Part shown: positions 1 through 7,103 of the stretch, piece by piece | How the letters are laid out: each line of letters opens with the position of its first letter | Position numbering within the stretch: position 1 is the first letter of the stretch | Assembly: GCF_902806485.1 (NCBI RefSeq) | Contig: NZ_CADCWT010000028.1 | Location: 1 to 32,800 of the forward strand | Origin: Candidatus Frankia alpina | Lineage (GTDB): Bacteria; Actinomycetota; Actinomycetes; Frankiales; Frankiaceae | Length of the DNA stretch: 32,800 nucleotides | Reading direction: 5' to 3' | Program-made: the position numbers and the translations under genes | Notes under the pieces: generated by a model | Database searches by the model: none | What the model was told of the DNA's origin: nothing | Seen by the model: only the letters and a program-made list of their open reading frames with translations

Positions 1-603
1 TCGGTGGACGTGCGGGTGGGGGTCGATGCGGGGATCACCGCGCTGGTGGCCCTGTCGACGGGGGAGAAGGTCACCAACCCGAAGCATGAGGAACGGGACC
101 GCGTCCGGCTCGCCCGCGCCCAGCGGGAGTTGTCCCGCAAGCAGAAGGGTTCGAGGAATCGGGCGAAGGCTCGGGTGAGGGTCGCCCGGATCCATGGTCG
201 GATCGTCGACCGGTGCCGGGACTGTCTGCACACGCTGTCCACGAGGCTGGTCCGTGAGAACCACACGGTGGCCCTCGAGGACCTGCCCGTCCGCAACCTG
301 CTCCGCAACCATTCCCTCGCACGGTCGATTTCCGATGCGTCCTGGTCGGAGTTGCGGCGGATGGTGGAGTACAAGGCCGGCTGGTACGGCCGGACGGTGA
401 TCGCGGTCGACCGGTTCTACCCGTCGTCGAAGACGTGTTCGGTCTGTGGGGTGGTCGTCGCGGAGCTGCCGTTGCACGTCCGGGAGTGGGAGTGTGTCTG
501 CGGGGCGGTTCACGATCGGGATGTGAACGCGGCGAAGAACCTTCTGGCCGCAGGGCTTGCGGTGTCCGCCTGCGGAGAGGGAGTGAGACCGCCTCGTTGC
601 TGA
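1..603 (+). CDS. tnpB: TnpB-family RNA-guided endonuclease, C-terminal part
   Basis: The reading frame is open at the left edge, so this is the C-terminal ~200 residues of a protein that is usually about 350-420 residues. It holds the split RuvC nuclease site: Asp in GVDAGI near the start, Glu in ALEDLPV, and Asp in DRDVNAAKNL near the end. Between the last two lies a zinc ribbon, CSVCG then CVCG. TnpB proteins are RNA-guided DNA nucleases, ancestors of Cas12, that cut at a TAM next to a guide-matched target and help retain the transposon. All three catalytic acids and all four cysteines are present, so this half looks functional; the N-terminal half cannot be judged. The guide RNA would overlap the 3' end of this gene. 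Confidence 0.9.
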   Translation, partial: SVDVRVGVDAGITALVALSTGEKVTNPKHEERDRVRLARAQRELSRKQKGSRNRAKARVRVARIHGRIVDRCRDCLHTLSTRLVRENHTVALEDLPVRNLLRNHSLARSISDASWSELRRMVEYKAGWYGRTVIAVDRFYPSSKTCSVCGVVVAELPLHVREWECVCGAVHDRDVNAAKNLLAAGLAVSACGEGVRPPRC

Positions 604-687
604 AGCGAGGAGGCATCCGTCTAGGAAGCAGGAACCCGCACCGCGAGATGTGGGAATCATCTCCCTTCAGGGAGATGAGGATGTCAA
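600..687 (+). ncRNA. Putative omega-RNA scaffold of the TnpB element
   Basis: TnpB guide RNAs are made from the 3' end of tnpB and the element's right end; the last hairpin and tail form the scaffold and the flanking DNA becomes the guide. Here an 8-bp perfect stem (658-665 with 670-677) with a ttca loop is followed by aggatgtcaa ending at 687. The guide would therefore begin at 688 and read into the leader of the Hsp70 gene. The 5' limit of the RNA is unknown and probably lies inside tnpB. Assignment is by position and structure only. Confidence 0.5.
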
Positions 688-710
688 TTGCGAAGGGAAG
701 AGTTCAGACG

Positions 711-2381
711 GTGGCGGGTACCAAGGTGTTCGGGATCGACCTGGGCACGACCTACTCCTGTATCGCCCAGGTCGACGAGTACGGCCGGCCGGACGTGATC
801 CGCAACATCGAGTCGCAGCCCACGACGCCGTCGGTCGTGCTGTTCGACGGCAGTGGCGAGGGCACCACGTCCTTCGTGGTGGGCACCCAGGCCAAGCGGC
901 AGGCCCGCATCCGCCCCGACGACGTCGCGCGGCTGGTCAAGCGGCACATGGGCGCGTCCGACTGGCGTTTCGTCGCGCACGACGTGGAGTACAGCGCCTC
1001 GGCGGTGTCGAGCCTCGTGCTCAAGGCGCTCGCCGCCGATGCGGAGCGGGCGACCGGCACGCCGGTCACGGACGCGGTCATCACGGTGCCGGCGTACTTC
1101 GGCGACGAGGAGCGCAAGGCCACCAAGCTTGCCGGTGAGCTGGCCGGGCTGAACGTGGTCGACATCATCAACGAGCCGACGGCGGCCGCGTTCGCCTACG
1201 GTTTCGGCCAGGACGGCGCGGAGGAGTCGACCGTCCTGGTCTACGACCTCGGCGGCGGCACGTTCGACACCACGGTCATCCGGCTCAGCGAGGGTGCGAT
1301 CACCGTGGTGGCCACCGACGGCGACCACGAGCTCGGCGGTGCGGACTGGGACAACGAGCTCGTCCGCTACCTGGCGCAGAAGTTCACCGAGGCGCAGCCC
1401 GACGCGGGCGACCCCCTCGACGACGTCTACGACGAGCAGGAGCTGCTCACCGCGGCCGAGGACGCCAAGCTCGCGCTGTCCGGGCGGGACAGCGTCGATG
1501 TCCTCGTCGTGCACAAGGGCAGGCGGGTGAGCGTGCCGGTGACCCGGGCGACGTTCGAGGAGATCACCGGGCCGCTGTTGCGGCGCACCCTGGATCTGAC
1601 CGGTTCCGTGCTGGAACGGGCCCGGGAGAAGGGCGTCGAGAAGATCGACCTGTGCCTGCTGGTCGGCGGCATGAGCAAGACCCCGGCGGTCGCCCGCCGG
1701 CTGGGGGAGTCCTTCGGGCTCACGTCCCGGCTCGTCGACCCGGATCTGGCGGTGGCCAAGGGTGCCGCCGTGTACGGGCAGAAGAAGGCGCTCGAACGCG
1801 AGGTCCACTCGGACCTGGTGGCCAGCGGGGCACTGCGGCCCGATCAGGATCTCACCGCGGCCGACGACGCCGCGGTGGAGAAGGCGGCGGCGGCCAGCGC
1901 CGGCGCCGCGGGGCTCGCGACCGCGTCGGTGGTCGACCTCGTCCGCACCAAGGTCACGAACGTCACCTCGCGCGGCTTCGGGATCTTCGCGGAGGACCGC
2001 GGCGTGCCGGTCGCGGCCTTCCTCGCTCACCAGAACGATGCGCTGCCGATCTCGGTCACCCGCACCTTCTACACCGTGACCGACGATCAGGCCGAGGTCG
2101 ACATCCGGGTCTTCGAGCAGGGCACGACCGCCGAGTCCACGGCGATTGACGACAACAAGGTGATCGTCGCCGGGGCGATCTCCGGGATTCCGCCGGGTCA
2201 CCAGCGCGGCACGCCGGTCGAGGTCACCTTCTCGATGGCGGGGGACCAGACAATTCGGGTTACCGCGGCGCACGAGGGTGCCGCCACCGCGCTGGTCCTT
2301 CAGGTGCGTGCCGGGGTCGGTTCGGAGGAGATGCGCGCGATCGAGTCGGCGAAGGTCAGCCTGCTCAAGCAGCGAGACTGA
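711..2381 (+). CDS. Short Hsp70-family chaperone (DnaK-like)
   Basis: The N-terminal ATPase domain has the Hsp70 phosphate-1 motif GIDLGTTYS, the connect motif NEPTAAAFAYG, phosphate-2 DLGGGTFD and the adenosine motif LVGGMSKTPAV. The linker is degenerate and followed by an Ala-rich stretch, then a beta substrate-binding region. From the chosen GTG the protein is 556 residues, against about 610-640 for DnaK, and the helical lid is essentially missing. The start is chosen because GAAGGGAAG at 692-700 is well placed for GTG 711 and homology begins just after it; ATGs at 675 and 681 lie inside the TnpB element. The next gene on the same strand encodes a large zinc-ribbon/FN3 protein, a likely partner. 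No grpE or dnaJ is adjacent, so this is not the housekeeping dnaK. The native promoter may have been displaced by the insertion element. Confidence 0.88.
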   Translation: MAGTKVFGIDLGTTYSCIAQVDEYGRPDVIRNIESQPTTPSVVLFDGSGEGTTSFVVGTQAKRQARIRPDDVARLVKRHMGASDWRFVAHDVEYSASAVSSLVLKALAADAERATGTPVTDAVITVPAYFGDEERKATKLAGELAGLNVVDIINEPTAAAFAYGFGQDGAEESTVLVYDLGGGTFDTTVIRLSEGAITVVATDGDHELGGADWDNELVRYLAQKFTEAQPDAGDPLDDVYDEQELLTAAEDAKLALSGRDSVDVLVVHKGRRVSVPVTRATFEEITGPLLRRTLDLTGSVLERAREKGVEKIDLCLLVGGMSKTPAVARRLGESFGLTSRLVDPDLAVAKGAAVYGQKKALEREVHSDLVASGALRPDQDLTAADDAAVEKAAAASAGAAGLATASVVDLVRTKVTNVTSRGFGIFAEDRGVPVAAFLAHQNDALPISVTRTFYTVTDDQAEVDIRVFEQGTTAESTAIDDNKVIVAGAISGIPPGHQRGTPVEVTFSMAGDQTIRVTAAHEGAATALVLQVRAGVGSEEMRAIESAKVSLLKQRD

Positions 2382-2754
2382 GCCGGTCGATCCCGCGACC
2401 AGGGACTTCTCCCACGGTCCAGGAAAAACCCGTTCGAGAAGTGTTATGAGCTGCCAATTTCCCACGTACGCAGGCGCTTCCGGGTGTCGGCCCTGTAGTC
2501 GGTAAGGTCAGCCGGGACGCACGGCCAGGGTCGGGAATCGCTGCCAGACGGTGATACCGGCCCTTGATCCACAAGGATCAGGCTGAGTGTCTGCGGCGTC
2601 CGGGACCCGGGGCGGGGCGCCGCTTCGTACTCTCGAGTGTGGGGCCTGTCGGATGTGGGGCGGTAAACTGCCGCCCCGCGTTCGGCGCCCGAAGACGGGC
2701 CGGTTGCCGGTCTGTTCGACGGGCACGGCGGTCACGTGGGACGAAGGTGGATCC
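2382..2754. other. Intergenic gap between Hsp70 and its large neighbour
   Basis: No convincing gene. It contains a small inverted repeat, tgatcc-acaa-ggatca (2565-2580), and a -10-like taaact at 2664-2669 without a clear -35. Either could belong to a promoter for the downstream gene, but support is weak. Open frames continuing upstream from the large gene through this gap have no domain content and look like GC-bias artefacts. Confidence 0.4.
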
Positions 2755-5700
2755 TTGAGCGCGGCGTTCGATGGCAGCGGCTACCGCCAGCGGGTGCTCG
2801 CACCGCTGCGGGCGGGCTCCTCCCTGGACACCGCCGACCCCTTTCTTATCGCCGGCCTCGACCCCACCGTCCCGTACACCGACTCCGACATCTGGGCCCA
2901 TCTTGTCCGGGTCCTCGCCTTCCTGCAGCGGGAGCGCAACTCGGCCAAGTACGCCACGCTCGCCACCGAGCTGGTACGCCGCCGCGGGGAGTGGGAGGAG
3001 CCGCTGCGCGACGCGGAGTCCCGCGAGCGGGTCCGCGTACACGTCCTCGCCGCCCGGCGCAGCGGTGACGCGGAGCGCCTCGCCAAGGTCAACGGCTACC
3101 TCGCCACCGTCCGGGATCGTTTCGGCGGCATTCCCGCCTCCCGCGTCGACGGACTGCGCCGGCTCGCCGCCGCCGTCGGGGTGACCGTCGAGGAGTTCGA
3201 CGCCCGGCTCAGCCGGGAGCAGATCATCGTGGACGGCGTCGGCGGCGGGGTGGCGCCACTGCCGCCCGAGGTCCGCCGCCAGATCGCCGAGCGGCTCACC
3301 GAACTGCGCGCCCTGCGTGGCGGGGACCGGGTCTCCAGCGCGTCGCTGTGGGCGTTCCTCGGGCTCGCCCCCGACGCCTCGCCGCAACGGTTCGCCGCCG
3401 CCTACGCCGCGGTGGCGGCTGCCAACAGCCGCCGTCCGCACGACCGGGAGAAGACGGTCACCGCCGACCTGCTGGCCCTCGTCTCGACCCGGCTCGTCGA
3501 GGGCGACCCGGCTGCCTACACGGTCGGCCTGATGGCGGACGCGGCCGACGAGCTGCGTCCCGCGGTGGAGGAACACGTCGTCCTCGACGGCGAGCTCACC
3601 GCCGTCGCCTTCGAAGGTCTCGTCCGCGCGGCGCTGGCCACCGGGCGCGGTCTCACCGCGGCGCAGGCGAAGTCCGTGGTTCTTGGGGTGGCGCGCAAGC
3701 TCGGCGCCGCGGTCAACGTCGGCGGGGTCGTCGACTACGTCGTCTGCCCCGGCTGTGGGCGCCCGGAGGCGGCCGGCGCCGCCCGGCACTGCCGGTACTG
3801 CGACACCGACCTCTATGCGACCTGCCCGTCCTGCGGCTCGATGACCGAGGCCGCCGCGGTGGTATGCCGACACTGCGGGCACAGCCTGCGCCAGGCCCGG
3901 GAGGCAGCGGAGGCACTGGCCGTCGTGCGTCGCGCGCTGGAGGGCGGGCGCCCCCGTGAGGCCGGCGACCTGCTCGCCGCCGCGCAGCCGGTGCTGGTTG
4001 CCGTTGGCGGTCCGGTCGCCGGCGCCGCCGAGGAGCTCGGCGCCCGGGTCTCCGCGGCGCTCGGCGCGGCCGATGCCGGCTGGCGGGCCCTGTCCGAGGC
4101 CCGCGCGGCCAGCCGGGCCGACGCCGCCCTTGACGACGCCCGCTGGCTCGCCGCGCAGGCAGCGGACGTGCCCGGCCCGGACGGCCGCGGCCCGGCCGAG
4201 GTGCTGGCCGAGCTCATCGCCGCCCAGGCGGTGATCCGTCGGCGGGTGGAGGCCGCGCGGGCGCTGCCGCGCGAGGCCCAGGAGGCCGCCCTGGCCGCGG
4301 TCCTCGCCACTGCCGCGGACAACCGGGAGGCGTTGGCGGCGTTGGCGGCGCTGCCGCTGTCGTCGCCGTCGGACCTCGCCGCGGTCGCCGGCCCCGACGG
4401 CTCGGTACAGCTGCGCTGGCGGGCGTCGCCGTCGGTCGGCGGGCCCGTCTCCTACCGGGTGGAGCGCGTCGTGCTCGTCGAGGGTGCCGCGGCGACGCTG
4501 GGCCGGCGCAGCCTGGGTACCACCCGGTCCAGCGAGCTCTACGACGCCGGCGCACCGGCGTGGACGCCGGTGCGCCACGAGGTCACCGCGATCTGCGGCG
4601 AGCGCCGCTCCGAGCCGGTCGCCACGCAGCCTGTGGTCTGCACCCGTGACCTCGCCGAGCTGCGCGCGGAGCGGACCGCCGCCGGGATCCGGCTGAACTG
4701 GCGGCTCGACGGGGCCCTGGCGGTGGTCACGGTCGAGCGGATCGTCGCGCCGGGCTCGCCGGTCAGCCAGCCGTCCCGGCGGGCCCGGGTCACCGGCGGC
4801 GTCTTCCACGACACGGACGTCGTCGTCGGCGCGACGTACCGCTACCGCGTCTTCATCGAGTACCACGACGCGGCCGGGCACCCCGTTCGCACGCCCGGCG
4901 CCGAGGCCGAGGTCGAGGTGACCGCCCGCCCGAGGCCGGTGCAGGATCTCGCCGCGGTCACCACCAGCGGGCGCACCACGCTGCGCTGGACGCCGCCGCC
5001 CGGCTGGGAGGTGCGGATCTACGCGACGCCGTCGCCCGGCGGCCCCGGCGGCGCCGGTGTCGGGCCGGGAGGCACCGGGCCGTGGTTCGGGCCGGGTTCG
5101 GGCCCGCTACCGCTGCCCGGCGCCGGTTCGGGTCCGCTGCTCGTCGGCGGGCTCGGCGCCGAGGGCGACGACGTCCAGCTCGCCGCCATCACCGGACCGG
5201 TCCGCCTGGTCGGCGCGAGCCGCACGGGGCAGGCCGTGGAGTCCGCCCCGGTCGGCGAGGTGATCTACACCCCGGTGACGGTGCACGGCGAGACGGCTGT
5301 CGTCGGCCGGGCCGTGCGACACGTGGTGATCGAACCCGTGCGCGACCTGCGCGCCGACGACCGAGGCGAGTCGATCGTGCTGTCCTTCCAGATGCCACCC
5401 GGGGTGACCGAGGCGCGGGTGCTCTGGCGGCGGGACCGCACCCCCACCGGCCCGGACGATCCCTATGCCGCCAGGGCCAAGGTCATCAACACCAGCCTGG
5501 AGATCAAGGGCGGCTGGCATCTCGCCGCCCCGGCGGACGGGTGGGCTTACCACGTGGCCGCCTATCCGATGTACCGGGCGGGCGGGATCGCCCGCGTCGC
5601 GACCGCCGGGGTGGCGGTGCTGGCCCGACCCGCGACCCGCAGCGACCCGCCGCCTCCCACCGCGTCCGGACCCGCCACCGGCGGTCACCTCGTCGGGGGC

Positions 5701-6600
5701 CCGGGGGGCGGGCCCGGGGGCATCCCCGGTGGTCCGTTCGCGGGGCGGCCCGCCGCCGGGCCCGCTGCGTCCGGCTCGGATCCGATCACCGCTGCGCATC
5801 CGCTGGGCGGCCCGGCCCAGCCGCACACCGGCGCCCTCCCGCTGCCCGTGCCGGTCGGCGCCCGCCAACCGATGGCGGGCCACCAGCCAGGCGGTGCCCG
5901 GGGGCCCGCGCATGGGGAGCACCCGCCGACGAACCCGTTCGGTGTCCTGCCGGTGCCCCTGCTCCCGCCGGCAGGTGCCGGCGAACCGGTCGCGGGTGGC
6001 CCGGCGCAGGCATGGCAGGCGCGGTTCGCACCCGGCCCGGTCGTTCCCGGGGACGCGGCACCGACGGGACCCGGTCCCCACTCGGCGCGGCCAATCTGGC
6101 CCGACGGTCCTGGGGGTCCCGACGGTCCCGGGGGTTCGGGGTGGCTCGGTGGCCCCGGCGACGATATCCCCTCCGGTCCTGAGGCACCGACCCCGGCCTC
6201 GACCCCAACCGGTGCCCAGGGGGCCGGGGCCGACGATGCGCTGGTGACCGGGCCGATGCCGCTCGCGCGGCATCCCGTCCCGCTGATCCAGCCGACGGTC
6301 ACCTACACCGTGAGCCGCTCCGGGTGGCGGCGGCGGACCATGCGGGTCCAGGTGCGTACCTCCGGCCCGGCCGGCGAGCTGATCCTGTTCGCGCGGCCGG
6401 GCACAACGCCGCCGCGGGCGGCCGCCGAGGCCCATGAGCTGTCCCGGCTGGCCGCCGTCGATCAGGCCGTCACCCGCACCATCGACGTCACCCTGGACGG
6501 GGCGCAGCTGCCGTGGGGTGTCCGGCTGTTGCCGGTCCTGGTGCATCCCACCGGCTGGACGGTCACGCATCCGGACGACGAGGATCTGGTCGTCCGCTGA
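2755..6600 (+). CDS. Large J-like, double zinc-ribbon, fibronectin-III repeat protein
   Basis: This 1281-residue protein has no signal peptide or membrane segment, so it is probably cytosolic. Residues 1-190 are mostly helical and charged. Residues ~198-233 read LWAFLGLAPDAS...AAYAAV...RRPHD, resembling helices II-III of a J domain with PHD where HPD would stand. Two zinc ribbons lie at 331-374 (CPGC...CRYC, CPSC...CRHC). A helical Ala-rich stretch precedes four FN3-like beta repeats starting near 538, 632, 726 and 860, each opening with (R/S)xxDL and a following xLxW or xLxF strand. A Gly/Pro-rich linker (~960-1170) leads to a final beta domain (1178-1281). The start is TTG 2755 behind GAAGGTGG; longer versions add a featureless tail. 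The gene follows the short Hsp70, which suggests a co-chaperone or scaffold role; that role is inference and I know no named family for the whole protein. Confidence 0.8.
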   Translation: MSAAFDGSGYRQRVLAPLRAGSSLDTADPFLIAGLDPTVPYTDSDIWAHLVRVLAFLQRERNSAKYATLATELVRRRGEWEEPLRDAESRERVRVHVLAARRSGDAERLAKVNGYLATVRDRFGGIPASRVDGLRRLAAAVGVTVEEFDARLSREQIIVDGVGGGVAPLPPEVRRQIAERLTELRALRGGDRVSSASLWAFLGLAPDASPQRFAAAYAAVAAANSRRPHDREKTVTADLLALVSTRLVEGDPAAYTVGLMADAADELRPAVEEHVVLDGELTAVAFEGLVRAALATGRGLTAAQAKSVVLGVARKLGAAVNVGGVVDYVVCPGCGRPEAAGAARHCRYCDTDLYATCPSCGSMTEAAAVVCRHCGHSLRQAREAAEALAVVRRALEGGRPREAGDLLAAAQPVLVAVGGPVAGAAEELGARVSAALGAADAGWRALSEARAASRADAALDDARWLAAQAADVPGPDGRGPAEVLAELIAAQAVIRRRVEAARALPREAQEAALAAVLATAADNREALAALAALPLSSPSDLAAVAGPDGSVQLRWRASPSVGGPVSYRVERVVLVEGAAATLGRRSLGTTRSSELYDAGAPAWTPVRHEVTAICGERRSEPVATQPVVCTRDLAELRAERTAAGIRLNWRLDGALAVVTVERIVAPGSPVSQPSRRARVTGGVFHDTDVVVGATYRYRVFIEYHDAAGHPVRTPGAEAEVEVTARPRPVQDLAAVTTSGRTTLRWTPPPGWEVRIYATPSPGGPGGAGVGPGGTGPWFGPGSGPLPLPGAGSGPLLVGGLGAEGDDVQLAAITGPVRLVGASRTGQAVESAPVGEVIYTPVTVHGETAVVGRAVRHVVIEPVRDLRADDRGESIVLSFQMPPGVTEARVLWRRDRTPTGPDDPYAARAKVINTSLEIKGGWHLAAPADGWAYHVAAYPMYRAGGIARVATAGVAVLARPATRSDPPPPTASGPATGGHLVGGPGGGPGGIPGGPFAGRPAAGPAASGSDPITAAHPLGGPAQPHTGALPLPVPVGARQPMAGHQPGGARGPAHGEHPPTNPFGVLPVPLLPPAGAGEPVAGGPAQAWQARFAPGPVVPGDAAPTGPGPHSARPIWPDGPGGPDGPGGSGWLGGPGDDIPSGPEAPTPASTPTGAQGAGADDALVTGPMPLARHPVPLIQPTVTYTVSRSGWRRRTMRVQVRTSGPAGELILFARPGTTPPRAAAEAHELSRLAAVDQAVTRTIDVTLDGAQLPWGVRLLPVLVHPTGWTVTHPDDEDLVVR

Positions 6601-6601
6601 T

Positions 6602-6643
6602 CGACTTGATCCGTTCGACTTGATCCGTTCGACTTGATCCGTT
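6602..6643. repeat. 14-bp tandem repeat, three exact copies
   Basis: The unit cgacttgatccgtt occurs three times head to tail (6602-6615, 6616-6629, 6630-6643), starting 1 bp after the stop codon of the FN3 protein. It does not form a strong hairpin. Function unknown. Confidence 0.95.
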
Positions 6644-7103
6644 CGGCCGGATTGAGTTCCTCCATGCTGCGGTTTGATTAATAGTTGTCTTTTGGTGGCC
6701 GCTGGGCGGAGGTATCACGCCAAATCTGCAATGATGGCACTACTACGGAAAGTATTCGTCCCGGTGCTATTCCTTGTCGGCGGTATGCCCCTTACGATTG
6801 GGTCCATCACACGTAGTTCCAGCACCGGCCAGGTGGGTGTTCGGCACCCGGTCGGAGCACCTGTCGAACCGTCCTGACCCCAAGGCTGGAGGCGGTCGGC
6901 ATCACGGACGGGCCGCAGCGGCAGCCCGGTCGACGCACCCGCCGCGGTGTCGTCGAGCTCTGATGGCGCGCTGGGCGGTCGCGTAAGCGGTCGCTCGGAG
7001 GGGACGTTCCATCAACGGTCGTGATCCGGCCATGCTCCGTTGTCGGTGTGCAGTGCGCTCGGCGGGTGCGTCTCACGCCAACTCCGAAAGGCAGCGCGCG
7101 AGC
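6644..7103. other. Gene-poor, locally AT-richer stretch
   Basis: Around 6665-6810 base composition drops well below the neighbours. A 48-codon frame (ATG 6731 to TGA 6877) begins MMALLRKVFVPVLFLVGG, a hydrophobic start, and uses codons such as CTA, GTA, AAA and ATT that adjacent genes avoid. It could be a small membrane peptide or the remnant of transferred DNA; there is no strong ribosome site, so I do not call it a gene. The remainder (6880-7103) is ordinary GC-rich leader sequence for the glycosidase. Confidence 0.35.

Larger units (their letters stand above)
1..687 (+). mobile_element. 3' part of an IS200/IS605-type (IS1341-like) element
   Basis: The segment carries the C-terminal part of a TnpB gene followed by about 85 bp ending in a hairpin (658-665 pairing with 670-677, loop ttca) and the tail gaggatgtcaa. 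That arrangement is typical of the right end of IS605-family and TnpB-only elements. I take 687 (the final tcaa) as the right boundary. The left end, any TnpA gene and the left TAM lie outside the window. No terminal inverted repeats or target duplication are expected for this family, so the boundary rests on the hairpin and tail alone. Confidence 0.75.

Noticed and set aside
435..710. N-terminal extension of the Hsp70 reading frame across the TnpB element
   Set aside because: The frame stays open only by GC bias; it crosses the tnpB stop and the element's end, and Hsp70 homology begins just after GTG 711.
2406..2440. Terminator after the Hsp70 gene (acttctc...gagaagt)
   Set aside because: Seven-bp stem with a loop over 20 nt and no T-run; too weak to call.
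2578..4881. 767-codon frame on the minus strand opposite the FN3 protein
   Set aside because: Arg/Gly/Ala-rich shadow of a high-GC gene with no domain motifs; the plus strand has clear zinc and FN3 motifs.
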